Positions 1 through 9,606 are shown, counted from the stretch's first letter. The stretch: 33,798 nucleotides of DNA from an uncultured Blautia sp. (GCA_945872375.1 CAMBYR010000002.1:1-33798), one strand, 5' to 3'. The notes: generated by a model from the letters alone, not told the origin. Made by a program: numbers and translations.

Positions 1-882
1 CCACCGCTGAACCGCCCCTCCCCTCCGCAGGATGTGACGACCGCCGAAGAGACGGAATTTCAGTCTGTGTGCTGCATTTATATAGATGCCAATGGCCGTC
101 ACGAACTGAATAATTATCTGGGACATGAGGCCGGAGACGAGATGCTTCGGGCGGTGGCTTCTGCGCTTCAGGCAAGCTTTTCGGAAAGTGATATTTACCG
201 GATCGGCGGAGACGAGTTTGTGGTGCTTTGCTGGAATCAGACGCAGGAAGCCGTTTATCGCGCTTCCTGGAAAGCGGAAAAATCCATTCGTGCCCAGGGA
301 TATGATGTTTCCATGGGAATTGAGTGGCGGGATAAAAATCTGAATATGAAATCGATTATCCATCAGGCAGAGGAAAACATGCAGAATGCCAAGAAACGGT
401 ATTATCAGGAACATGGGATGGACAGGCGGAAAAGAGATATGAACAGTCAGATGGATCATATTCTGGAGGAAAAAAAGGATATGGAGACCCTCCTTTCCTA
501 TCTGGCGCCTTATTTTCGTGGTGTGTTGTTTGTAAATCTGAAAAAGGATACGTTCCGCCATCTGTATCTGCCTCAGATTTTTGAGGGAATCGTTTCGGAA
601 AGCGAAGAATCCTTCCGCGCCCTGGCGAAATCCTATACAGAGAAATGGATTCGGGAAGAAGACAGGGGGATTCTTTCGGAAATCAGCGATTTCCAGAAGC
701 TTGCCGTGGCTCTGAAAGAGGGGGAACATCCGGAATTTACTTACCAGACGATCCATGGAGAGCAGATCCGGCTCAGAATCCTGAAGCACCAGGGGTATGC
801 GCGGAAAGATCGGGAGACTGTCTGGATCTTTTCCGGGGAAGATCAGATGCTGGATATCCATGAACGGGATGATAAAATATAA
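1..882 (+). CDS. GGDEF-domain protein, 5'-truncated by the window edge
   Basis: Frame is open from base 1 (PPLNRPSPPQDVTTAEE...). Contains YRIGGDEFVVL; residues 5 upstream are SESD, so no RxxD I-site. Stop at 880-882. Confidence 0.85.
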   Translation, partial: PPLNRPSPPQDVTTAEETEFQSVCCIYIDANGRHELNNYLGHEAGDEMLRAVASALQASFSESDIYRIGGDEFVVLCWNQTQEAVYRASWKAEKSIRAQGYDVSMGIEWRDKNLNMKSIIHQAEENMQNAKKRYYQEHGMDRRKRDMNSQMDHILEEKKDMETLLSYLAPYFRGVLFVNLKKDTFRHLYLPQIFEGIVSESEESFRALAKSYTEKWIREEDRGILSEISDFQKLAVALKEGEHPEFTYQTIHGEQIRLRILKHQGYARKDRETVWIFSGEDQMLDIHERDDKI

Positions 883-900
883 AAAAAGAGAGAAGAATCA

Positions 901-2064
901 ATGGAACAGGATCATACGAACAGTAAAAAATGCAGCGCTGCAGGCAAATGCGGCGGATGCCAGTTTCAGGAAATTCCATATGCACGTCAGCTGAAAAAAA
1001 AGCAGAAGCAGGAGGAGCAGCTTCTGGGAAAATTCGGGCATGTGCAGCCGATCATCGGCATGGAACAGCCATATTTTTACAGGAACAAAGTGCATAGTGC
1101 CTTTGGAAGAGACCGTAAGGGAAATATTATTTCCGGACCATATCAGGCAGGAACTCACAAAATCGTACCTGTGGAGGAGTGCCTGATCGAAGACCGGAAG
1201 TGTCAGGAAATTATCAGAACGATCCGCGGGATGCTCAGGTCGTTCAAGATTAAAACCTATGATGAGGATACGGATTATGGGCTTCTTCGCCATGTGATGG
1301 TGCGGCGTGGATTTCGAAGCGGAGAGATTATGGTAATTCTGGTGCTTCGCTCTCCGATCCTTCCGTCAAAAAATAATTTCGTCAAAGCACTCAGGGAGAA
1401 GCATCCCGAAATCACCACGGTGGTGCTGAATGTCAATGACAGGAGAACCAGTATGGTTCTTGGGGAACAGGAAAAAACGCTGTATGGACCGGGGTTCATC
1501 CGGGATACTCTCTGCGGATGCAGCTTCCGGATCTCAGCCAGATCGTTTTATCAGGTGAATCCGGTTCAGACGGAGATCTTATATGATACAGCCATCCGGC
1601 TTGCCGGACTTACCGGAAAAGAGACGGTTGTTGATGCATACTGCGGAATTGGAACGATCAGTCTGATCGCAGCAAAGCAGGCAAAAAAGGTGATTGGCGT
1701 GGAGCTGAACCGGGATGCGGTCCGGGACGCCAGGATCAATGCCAGAGAAAATAAGATCGGGAATGTGGAATTCCGGCAGGGGGATGCAGGGGAATTTATG
1801 AACGCCTGTGCAGCTGCCGGCGAAAAGGCCGATGTGGTGTTTATGGATCCGCCCAGAACAGGCAGTGACGAAAGATTTCTTTCTTCACTGGTGGCCCTTT
1901 CTCCGGAAACGATCGTGTATATTTCCTGTGGTCCTGAATCTCTGGCCAGAGATCTTCAGTATCTCACAAAGAAATCTTATGCAGTAAAAACAATCCAGCC
2001 GGTGGAGATGTTTCCTTTTACGGAGCACACGGAAACGATCGTGCTTTTAAAACACCGGAAATAA
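901..2064 (+). CDS. rlmD: 23S rRNA (uracil-C5)-methyltransferase, RlmD/TrmA family
   Basis: N-terminal CSAAGKCGGCQ cysteine cluster, SAM-binding VVDAYCGIGTISL, FMDPPRTG and YISCGPESLARD motifs. Confidence 0.85.
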   Translation: MEQDHTNSKKCSAAGKCGGCQFQEIPYARQLKKKQKQEEQLLGKFGHVQPIIGMEQPYFYRNKVHSAFGRDRKGNIISGPYQAGTHKIVPVEECLIEDRKCQEIIRTIRGMLRSFKIKTYDEDTDYGLLRHVMVRRGFRSGEIMVILVLRSPILPSKNNFVKALREKHPEITTVVLNVNDRRTSMVLGEQEKTLYGPGFIRDTLCGCSFRISARSFYQVNPVQTEILYDTAIRLAGLTGKETVVDAYCGIGTISLIAAKQAKKVIGVELNRDAVRDARINARENKIGNVEFRQGDAGEFMNACAAAGEKADVVFMDPPRTGSDERFLSSLVALSPETIVYISCGPESLARDLQYLTKKSYAVKTIQPVEMFPFTEHTETIVLLKHRK

Positions 2065-2114
2065 AGGAAACGATGTTTTTTTCAGGAGAATCATTCTATG
2101 AGGAAAGAACGTGT

Positions 2115-2762
2115 ATGGCAAAGAAAAAAGTGTATGCGGTAAGAAAGGGAAGATCCACGGGGATTTTTGACACCTGGGCAGCATGTCAGGATGCGGTCAG
2201 CGGATATCCGGGGGCCGAGTTTCAGGGATTTTCCTCAAAAGAAGAAGCAGAGCGTTATCTGAATGGAAACAAAGAACAGGAGCCTGCAGCCTGTCCTGTA
2301 CTTACGGCCTATGTGGATGGAAGCTTTGACAAATCTGTGGGACGCTATTCTTTCGGATGTGTGCTGATCACTCCGGAGGGGGATATTTTTCGAAAATCAG
2401 GAAATGGGAATCAGCCGGAATCCCTTGCCATCCGGAATGTGGCCGGAGAAATGCTGGGAGCCATGTTTGCGGTAAAGTGGGCATGGAAAAACGGCTTTAC
2501 GGAAATGGAACTCTGTTATGATTATGAGGGAATTGAAAAATGGGCAACGGGAGCCTGGAAAGCAAAAAATCCGCTGACCATAAAATATGCAGAATTTATG
2601 CAGCGCCATGCTTCGGTGATAAAAATTCATTTCCATAAGATTGCTGCACATACAGGGGTAATGTATAACGAGGAAGCAGATAGACTTGCGAAAGAAGCAC
2701 TTGCAGAGGCTGACGGCATTCCGGAAATTAAAACGGAAGTAAGGATTACAAAAGAAAGATAA
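2115..2762 (+). CDS. rnhA: Ribonuclease HI with N-terminal viroplasmin-like domain
   Basis: MAKKKVYAVRKGRSTGIFDTWAACQDAVSGYPGAEFQGFSSKEEAERYL hybrid-binding domain; RNase H motifs AYVDGSFD, NVAGEMLGA, YDYEGIEKW and ADRLAKEAL. Internal ATG at 2115 preferred. Confidence 0.88.
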   Translation: MAKKKVYAVRKGRSTGIFDTWAACQDAVSGYPGAEFQGFSSKEEAERYLNGNKEQEPAACPVLTAYVDGSFDKSVGRYSFGCVLITPEGDIFRKSGNGNQPESLAIRNVAGEMLGAMFAVKWAWKNGFTEMELCYDYEGIEKWATGAWKAKNPLTIKYAEFMQRHASVIKIHFHKIAAHTGVMYNEEADRLAKEALAEADGIPEIKTEVRITKER

Positions 2763-2768
2763 GATGGT

Positions 2769-5700
2769 ATGAGAAGAACAGAGCAGGATCAATATAAAAA
2801 ATATATTGCGATTGTTTCCATTTTTCTGCTGGCAATTCTGTGTTCTGTACTGTTGTTTTTCTATGGGATGCAGAAGAGAGTGGAGCAAAATGTGGCGGAT
2901 ACGCTGGAGGAGGATCTGAAACGGCAGAGTCATCATTTCAGTACGATGATCGAGGCAAAATATCAGTATCTGGAATCGACGGCAGACTTTATCGGGCAGG
3001 CAGAAGACCTGTTTTCGGAAAAAAATATGGAATTGATTCAGTCTGTGAGAGTGAAGAGTGACTTTGAATATGTGTCTATCATAGATCAGCAGGGAAATGC
3101 GGTTTATGATGACGGAAGTGAAAAAAATCTGTCCTCCCGCCGGTATTTTAAGGAGGGAATCTCAGGACAAAGAACACTCAGTGATCCGCTGGAAAGCTGG
3201 GTGGATGGAAAGATCCGGGTAGTGCTTGGTGTGCCCATTTTTCAGGACGGAACAGTGATTGGTGTCCTGGGGGGATCTTATGATGTAAGTGCTCTCAGTG
3301 AAATCCTCTTTGAAGATATCTATGACGGAGAAGGCTTTTACGGTATTTTTATGAAAGACGGAACTCTTGTTTCCTGCAGCATCGGGATGGAAGATTCCCT
3401 GTTTGCATACCATGCAGAGCTTGAGAATGATTCAGAGGATGTCTTTGGACAGGAGATGATCAGGCAGGCAAAGGACGATTTTACAAACCAGAGAAGTGGT
3501 TTCCTGAAACTGGACAGAGCTGGAGAGAGCTATCATATGGCCTACAGGCCTCTGGGATATAACGAATGGATGATCGGTTATGCCGTTCCGACGAAAAAAG
3601 CAGAAGAGGCCTACAGCTTTATTGGGAATTATGAGCTGATCCTCAGTATTGCCATAGGGCTGATCGGTGCGCTGATGTTCTGGGCAACGACCTACATAAA
3701 CAGCCGCAGGCAGAAGGAACTGATCCGGTATGCGGAGACAGATGCTCTCACAGGGCTATGCAATAAGAACAATACAGAAGAGCGCATTCAGAAATATCTT
3801 TCCGAAGACGAAGAAATGAGGACAGAAATTCAGGCCTTTCTGATTATGGATATTGATTTCTTTAAGAAGATCAATGACCGGTATGGTCATGCGGCAGGGG
3901 ATGAGGTCCTTCGCCGGATGGGTGAATGTCTTGGCAGCTTTTTCCGACAGGATGATATTATCGGAAGAATTGGCGGAGATGAATTTGTTGTATTCATGAA
4001 AAATCTGAAGACGCCGGAGGATGCGGAAGGGAAGGCAAGAAGTCTGACGGAAAAAATCCGCAGCATTCGTGTGCCGGAGCTTCAGGGATATGGAATTACC
4101 TGCAGTATCGGAATGGCCTTTTATCCTATGCATGGAACCAGCTATCTGGAGCTTTACAAGCATGCGGACATGGCGCTTTATACGACAAAGAAAAAAGGGC
4201 GCAACGGATATTCCATCTATCGGGACAATCTTCAGGATGTGCTTCAGGGGTCCTATGTACACCGCGCCTATACGGAAATCAATCCCCTCACCGGTCTGTT
4301 TTACAACCGGGCATTCTTTCAGAAGGCGGATGAATATCTGAGAACCGTGACGGAGACACCGCATGTGCTGATTGCGATAGATATTGAGCATTTCCGTCTG
4401 TTTAACAGGCACTACGGACGAGAGGAGGGTGACCGGCTCCTGGTCCGTATTTCCGGATGCCTGAAGGGGCTTCGCCAGGATTATGGAGGAATTGCCGGTT
4501 ATCTTGGCGGTGATAATTTCTGTATCGTGATGCCAAAACAGGAGACTGCTGTGGAAAAACTGCAGTCTGAGGTCAGTGAAATCATAAGCGAATGGGACAG
4601 CTCCGTGGGATTTCTGCCTGCATTTGGTATTTACGAGGTGAAGAAAGCTTCCATACCTGCGGTGGTGATGTATGACCGTGCTACGATTGCACTTACCCAG
4701 ATTTACGGGAATTATGTAAACAGAGCACAGGTGTATGATTTTGGCATGGAAAAGAAAATGGAAGAGGAGATTGCGCTTGTTTCTGACATTCAGACAGGAC
4801 TGGCAAATCAGGAATTTCTATTCTATGTACAGCCTCAGTGCAACATATCTGATGGAAAAATGAGAATTGTGGGCGGGGAGTGCCTTGCCCGCTGGGAACA
4901 CCGCGGACAGATGATCAGTCCGAAAGTATTTGTGCCTGTTCTGGAGAAGAACGGCTTCATGGCGGAGCTGGACCGCTATATCTGGAAATGTGCGTGCAAA
5001 TGGCTGGGAAGCTGGATCGAACGGGGACATATTCCGGTTCCGATATCTGTGAATGTCTCCAGAATTGATATCTTTTCGATGGATGTGCCGGAATACCTGA
5101 AAAAACTGATCGCGGACTACCGTCTGAGTCCACGGCTTTTGAAGGTGGAGATTCTGGAAAGCGCATATGCGGAAGAGGATGAGCGGATACGGAAGACCGT
5201 AAAGGAACTCCGGGAAGCCGGATTCAGCGTAATGATGGACGATTTCGGAAGCGGATACTCTTCGCTGAATATGCTGAAAAATGTGTCCGTGGATGTATTG
5301 AAGCTGGATACCCGTTTCCTGGATTTCAGCCAGATGGAAAAAAAGAAAGGAATGGAAATCCTGGAGTCGGTGTTCAGCATGTCGCGGCAGATGGGACTCC
5401 CGATCGTGGTGGAAGGCGTGGAAACAGAGAATCAGGAGAAGTTCCTGGTCAATATGGGCTGCCGCTATGCACAGGGATTTTATTATTACAGTCCCATGCC
5501 GGTATCGGAATTTGAAAAATTGATTGCAGATCAGGAAAATCTTGACCTGAATGGAATTATGGCCAGTCAGGTAAATAATCCGCGTATCCGGGATTTTCTG
5601 GACAGAGATGTTGTTTCGGATTCCATGCTGAATCATTTTCTGGGAGCGTCTGCGTTTTATGATGTATACGGCAGTAAAGTGGAAATTATCAGCGTAAATG

Positions 5701-7145
5701 AACAATACTGTAAACTTACCGGAAGCAGAATCCGCGGAGAAAAGCATCAGGTGGAACGGATCTGGAATCATATTCTGGACAGTGAACGGCAGAAGTTTCT
5801 TCTACTGTTTGAAAGAGCATATGAACACAGGGATGAGGGAGCTGAGGATATTCTGCATTATCTCTGTCCGGATGGCAGAGTACTTCTGATTCATTTCAGA
5901 GTGTACTTTTTCAGAGAGCGTGATGACCACAGAAGCTTTTACGGTGTGCTTACCGATGTGACGGCCATGGAGGGAATGAGCCGGAAAAAGAATATTTTAT
6001 CGGAAAAAAGCATGTCCGCAGAGGAACTGGGGATGCTGGGATGGTATTATGACTGCCTGCCCTGTGCCATGGGAATCGGAAAGCTGGAAACAGATGCAGA
6101 TGGAAATCCCTGCGGCTGGACAACGATTTACATCAATGAGGAGGCCGGAAAAAACTATAACGATAATATCAGAACACTGGAAGACAGAGTGTTTGAATTG
6201 TTTTTCGGAGGAAAGGAGAATTTCCTTCAGGAATGTTCTCTGGTGCTTTCGAGGCAGGAATCCAGGAATTATTACGGATACAGCTCTGTAAGCTGCCGCT
6301 ATCTGCATCTGTCCATGTTTCCATGCAGCGATGCTTATGCCGGTGTGCTGGTTCAGGACGGCACACAGATTGCCATCAGCCAGCAGGCGGTTCGAAGCAT
6401 GCTGTGTGCTTTTGGCGAAATATATTTTATCCACCTGGAAGACAATCATTTCCGGATGCTCTATCCGGATCCCAATAATATGCTGGAACGCGGAAATTAT
6501 GAGGAGGCCGTCAACCGGCATTTCCGCACGGGAAAAATCGTTGCCGATGAAAAAAGCAGGGTAAGGAAGGAACTTTCCATTGAATATATCAGGGAAAGCC
6601 TGATGAAGAGCCCGAGCAAGGAAATTATCTATCGAAGAAATACGGGAGAGAACAGGATAGAATGGTGTCGGTCCATCATTACTCCCGGAGAGTGGAAGAA
6701 TGGTGTTCCCGTCACGGCTGTCATGGCGATCAGCAGTGCAGAGCAGTTTGTAAACAGACAGGAAATCATCCGTGTGGGAGATGTGATGCAGCAGCTTTCG
6801 AAGGGCTTCTTTGTATATGAGGCCGCAGCCGGAGAAAAAATACTGTATGCCAACTCCAGTGTGCTGGAACTGTTTGGATGCAGCTCATCAGAAGAATTTC
6901 AGAAGCATGTGAAGGGATCTTTTGCCGGAATGGTTCATCCGGATGATCTGGAACGGGTGGAGAAGGAGATTGAAGAGCAGATTCAGCATTCTGCACAGAA
7001 AATGGATTATATTGAATACCGGATCGTGAGGAAGGATGGAAGCTGTATCTGGGTGGAGGATTACGGACATCGTCATCAGGCTTCGGGATATCGTGACGTA
7101 TTTTATGTGTTCATAGCCAAAGCAGAAGATCAGCACAGAATTTAA
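2769..7145 (+). CDS. Membrane multidomain c-di-GMP protein: Cache-like sensor, GGDEF, degenerate GGDNF, EAL, PAS domains
   Basis: N-terminal TM and second TM near residue 290; RQDD-IIGRI-GGDEF (I-site plus active motif); GYLGGDNF; EAL-type motifs GGECLARW, VNVSR, MMDDFGSGYSS, VLKLDTRF, VEGVET, AQGFYYYSPMP; PAS-like C-terminus (IEYRIVRKDGSCIWVEDYGHR). Confidence 0.85.
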   Translation: MRRTEQDQYKKYIAIVSIFLLAILCSVLLFFYGMQKRVEQNVADTLEEDLKRQSHHFSTMIEAKYQYLESTADFIGQAEDLFSEKNMELIQSVRVKSDFEYVSIIDQQGNAVYDDGSEKNLSSRRYFKEGISGQRTLSDPLESWVDGKIRVVLGVPIFQDGTVIGVLGGSYDVSALSEILFEDIYDGEGFYGIFMKDGTLVSCSIGMEDSLFAYHAELENDSEDVFGQEMIRQAKDDFTNQRSGFLKLDRAGESYHMAYRPLGYNEWMIGYAVPTKKAEEAYSFIGNYELILSIAIGLIGALMFWATTYINSRRQKELIRYAETDALTGLCNKNNTEERIQKYLSEDEEMRTEIQAFLIMDIDFFKKINDRYGHAAGDEVLRRMGECLGSFFRQDDIIGRIGGDEFVVFMKNLKTPEDAEGKARSLTEKIRSIRVPELQGYGITCSIGMAFYPMHGTSYLELYKHADMALYTTKKKGRNGYSIYRDNLQDVLQGSYVHRAYTEINPLTGLFYNRAFFQKADEYLRTVTETPHVLIAIDIEHFRLFNRHYGREEGDRLLVRISGCLKGLRQDYGGIAGYLGGDNFCIVMPKQETAVEKLQSEVSEIISEWDSSVGFLPAFGIYEVKKASIPAVVMYDRATIALTQIYGNYVNRAQVYDFGMEKKMEEEIALVSDIQTGLANQEFLFYVQPQCNISDGKMRIVGGECLARWEHRGQMISPKVFVPVLEKNGFMAELDRYIWKCACKWLGSWIERGHIPVPISVNVSRIDIFSMDVPEYLKKLIADYRLSPRLLKVEILESAYAEEDERIRKTVKELREAGFSVMMDDFGSGYSSLNMLKNVSVDVLKLDTRFLDFSQMEKKKGMEILESVFSMSRQMGLPIVVEGVETENQEKFLVNMGCRYAQGFYYYSPMPVSEFEKLIADQENLDLNGIMASQVNNPRIRDFLDRDVVSDSMLNHFLGASAFYDVYGSKVEIISVNEQYCKLTGSRIRGEKHQVERIWNHILDSERQKFLLLFERAYEHRDEGAEDILHYLCPDGRVLLIHFRVYFFRERDDHRSFYGVLTDVTAMEGMSRKKNILSEKSMSAEELGMLGWYYDCLPCAMGIGKLETDADGNPCGWTTIYINEEAGKNYNDNIRTLEDRVFELFFGGKENFLQECSLVLSRQESRNYYGYSSVSCRYLHLSMFPCSDAYAGVLVQDGTQIAISQQAVRSMLCAFGEIYFIHLEDNHFRMLYPDPNNMLERGNYEEAVNRHFRTGKIVADEKSRVRKELSIEYIRESLMKSPSKEIIYRRNTGENRIEWCRSIITPGEWKNGVPVTAVMAISSAEQFVNRQEIIRVGDVMQQLSKGFFVYEAAAGEKILYANSSVLELFGCSSSEEFQKHVKGSFAGMVHPDDLERVEKEIEEQIQHSAQKMDYIEYRIVRKDGSCIWVEDYGHRHQASGYRDVFYVFIAKAEDQHRI

Positions 7146-7148
7146 TAT

Positions 7149-7225
7149 AAAAGTCCCGGACAGCAGCCATGTGATGCAGCATGCTTGCATGCGGAGGCAC
7201 ATGGATATTGGACGGGCTAACCTGT
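7149..7225. repeat. 77-bp structured direct repeat, copy 1
   Basis: AAAAGTCCCGGACAGCAGCCATGTGATGCAGCATGCTTGCATGCGGAGGCACATGGATATTGGACGGGCTAACCTGT; 75/77 identical to copy 2. Confidence 0.95.
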
Positions 7226-7306
7226 ATGAGCAAGCAGGCCAACAGGCCGGATTGCGAATACAGGTTGTGATTGCGGGAGCATGAAATGCGGAGCAATCAA
7301 CTTTTA

Positions 7307-7383
7307 AAAAGTCCCGGATAGCAGCCATGTGATGCAGCATGCTTGCATGCGGAGACACATGGATATTGGACGGGCTAACCTGT
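7307..7383. repeat. 77-bp structured direct repeat, copy 2
   Basis: Differs from copy 1 only at GGAC->GGAT and GGAGGC->GGAGAC; offset 158 bp. Confidence 0.95.
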
Positions 7384-7412
7384 TAGAGACGGGTTCATCC
7401 CTGTTTATGGCC

Positions 7413-7441
7413 TTGACAAATAAGAACATATGTTCTATATT
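7413..7441 (+). promoter_or_regulatory. Sigma-A-type promoter with SOS box in the spacer
   Basis: TTGACA (7413-7418), 17-bp spacer, TATATT (7436-7441); spacer contains GAACATATGTTC. Confidence 0.8.
7424..7435. promoter_or_regulatory. LexA/DinR-type SOS box 1
   Basis: GAACATATGTTC, perfect 12-bp palindrome (14 bp as AGAACATATGTTCT), matching the Gram-positive GAAC-N4-GTTC operator. Confidence 0.8.
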
Positions 7442-7455
7442 AGTGTAACCAACAA

Positions 7456-7467
7456 GAACATATGATC
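7456..7467. promoter_or_regulatory. SOS-like box 2, one mismatch
   Basis: GAACATATGATC, 11/12 identical to box 1, offset 32 bp. Confidence 0.55.
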
Positions 7468-7498
7468 GGATTTGAGCAAGATAAACAGGGAGGGTGCC

Positions 7499-8818
7499 AT
7501 GATCGTACAGGAATCCATGAGTCTCATGCAAAAACTGGAAATATTGTCAGACGCGGCAAAATATGATGTTGCCTGTACCTCAAGTGGAACAGAGCGGAAA
7601 GGTGACGGCACTGGTATCGGAAACAGCATTCAGGCCGGAATTTGTCATAGCTTTGCCGGGGACGGACGTTGTATCAGTCTTTTGAAGGTCCTTTACACCA
7701 ATGAATGTGTCTATGACTGCAAATATTGTATCAACAGGGCGTCGAATGACGTCGTCCGAACAAGCTTTACGCCGGAGGAAATCAGCAGACTCACCATAGA
7801 ATTTTACAGAAGGAATTATATCGAGGGACTGTTTCTGAGTTCCGGCGTAAAAGGCAGCCCGGATGCCACAATGGAAGAAATGATCCGCGCAGTGGAGCTG
7901 CTAAGGACAAAATACCGCTTTCAGGGCTATATTCACATGAAAGCCATCCCGGGAGCGTCGCCGGAGCTGATCGAGCGTGCCGGCTTTCTGGCAGACAGGA
8001 TGAGTATCAATCTGGAGCTTCCCACGGCCGAAGGGCTTCGCAGACTTGCACCGAACAAAACCAGGAAGACGATTCTGAAACCCATGAAGCAGATTCAGGT
8101 TCGTCATATGGAAAACAAACAGGAACTGGTGCTGTACCGCCATGCGCCCAGATTTGTTCCGGCAGGGCAGAGCACCCAGATGATCATTGGAGCAACGGGA
8201 GAAAGCGACTATCAGATCGTTTCCGCGGCGGAGGCCATGTACCAGCAGTATTCTCTGAAACGGGTGTTTTATTCGGCCTTTGTGGCGGTCAATCAGGACA
8301 ATACGCTGCCTGTGCTGCCTCAGGGGCCGCCTCTTCTTCGGGAGCACAGGCTGTACCAGGCAGACTGGCTTCTTCGCTTTTATGGATTCCAGGCATCGGA
8401 GCTTTTGTCCGATGCGCATCCAAATTTTAACCTGCTCCTGGATCCGAAATGTGACTGGGCCGTGAGCCACCTGGAAAATTTTCCTGTGGAGATCAATACG
8501 GCAGATTACCGGACACTTCTTCGGGTTCCCGGTATCGGGGAAAAATCGGCATCCAGGATCCTGGGGGCAAGAAGATACCATTCTCTGGATTTTGAGGATC
8601 TGAAAAAAATAGGTGTGGTTCTGAAGCGGGCACTGTATTTTATTACCTGTCGTGGAAAGATGATGTATCCCATCCGTCTGGAAGAGGACTATATTGTGAG
8701 AAATCTTCTGGATCCTTCCGTTCGGATGCCTGTGCCGGCGTCTGAGGTGACGTACCGGCAGCTCTCTCTGTTTGAAGATCTGGCTCTGGCCGGTCAGAAG
8801 GGAGGGATGGGCGTATGA
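7499..8818 (+). CDS. Putative DNA modification/repair radical SAM protein with C-terminal helix-hairpin-helix
   Basis: CVYDCKYC (Cx3Cx2C) radical SAM motif; HhH LLRVPGIGEKSASRILGARR. ATG at 7499 has SD GGGAGGG; the listed TTG start at 7472 lies beside SOS box 2. Confidence 0.85.
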   Translation: MIVQESMSLMQKLEILSDAAKYDVACTSSGTERKGDGTGIGNSIQAGICHSFAGDGRCISLLKVLYTNECVYDCKYCINRASNDVVRTSFTPEEISRLTIEFYRRNYIEGLFLSSGVKGSPDATMEEMIRAVELLRTKYRFQGYIHMKAIPGASPELIERAGFLADRMSINLELPTAEGLRRLAPNKTRKTILKPMKQIQVRHMENKQELVLYRHAPRFVPAGQSTQMIIGATGESDYQIVSAAEAMYQQYSLKRVFYSAFVAVNQDNTLPVLPQGPPLLREHRLYQADWLLRFYGFQASELLSDAHPNFNLLLDPKCDWAVSHLENFPVEINTADYRTLLRVPGIGEKSASRILGARRYHSLDFEDLKKIGVVLKRALYFITCRGKMMYPIRLEEDYIVRNLLDPSVRMPVPASEVTYRQLSLFEDLALAGQKGGMGV

Positions 8819-9606
8819 ATACGGAATGTGAAATGACCGCAAGGAAAGCCATACTGGTATGTGAAGACAGCCTGGAGGGGATTTTTACTTCTGTGTATGA
8901 AGGCTGGACGCTGGAAAATCATGGAGAAAAGGTACAGATCTCCGTCAGAGAGCCTGATTATCCGGATTTTTTCACCAGAGTCTGTCCGGTGACGTCAGAT
9001 ACACAGAAGGCAGAAAAAGTGTTGAGAACCATTCGCGACAAACTGGGGCAGCGGACCTATGAAGCACTTTGCTTTACAGCGGTGTCCTGTCATCCGGAAA
9101 AGGGAACGCTGGTATTTCGGGTACTCCGTCAGGCTATTTCCGGCAGGCGGTTTGACAGGCGGATCATGGACAATATGGCGGATCCTTCGGTAAATCTTAC
9201 TGCAAAACTGAGGATCCGTGTATGGCATGAGATTCATCGGTTTTATGGATTTGTCCGTTTTCGGGAGATCAGCGGAAAGGTTCTGCTGGCGAAAATCCGT
9301 CCGGAAAACGATATTCTGGAGATGCTGGCGCCCCACTTTTCCGATCGTTGTCCAAATGAAAACTGGATGATCCTGGACTCCGGACGCCAAAAGGTGCTTC
9401 TGCATCCGCAGGGAGGTGTCTGTTCGGTCTACAAGGATACAGGAACTCTGTCTCAGATCAATGCGTCCCTGTGTGAAAAGGATCTGTATGAGGACCTGTG
9501 GAAAGGATTCTGCAGAAGCATTACCATACAGGAACGGAAAAATCCGCACCTTCAGCAGCAGCTTCTTCCGTTAAAATTTCGTTTAAATATGCATGAATTT
9601 TCATGA
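8815..9606 (+). CDS. DUF4130 putative DNA repair protein, usual partner of the radical SAM protein
   Basis: 4-bp overlap with the upstream gene; RRIMDNMADPSVNLTAKLRIRVWHEIHRFYGFVRF...ENDILEMLAPHFSDRCPNENWMILDSGR. No fused uracil-DNA glycosylase domain seen. Confidence 0.8.
   Translation: MNTECEMTARKAILVCEDSLEGIFTSVYEGWTLENHGEKVQISVREPDYPDFFTRVCPVTSDTQKAEKVLRTIRDKLGQRTYEALCFTAVSCHPEKGTLVFRVLRQAISGRRFDRRIMDNMADPSVNLTAKLRIRVWHEIHRFYGFVRFREISGKVLLAKIRPENDILEMLAPHFSDRCPNENWMILDSGRQKVLLHPQGGVCSVYKDTGTLSQINASLCEKDLYEDLWKGFCRSITIQERKNPHLQQQLLPLKFRLNMHEFS

Noticed and set aside
2397-5771. Long antisense ORFs opposite rnhA and the GGDEF/EAL gene
   Set aside because: Fully nested opposite strongly supported genes; no SD and no family motifs.
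6888-7531. Minus-strand ORFs sharing LARPISMCLRMQACCITWLLSGTF
   Set aside because: Shared peptide is the translation of the 77-bp repeat; no SD or family resemblance.
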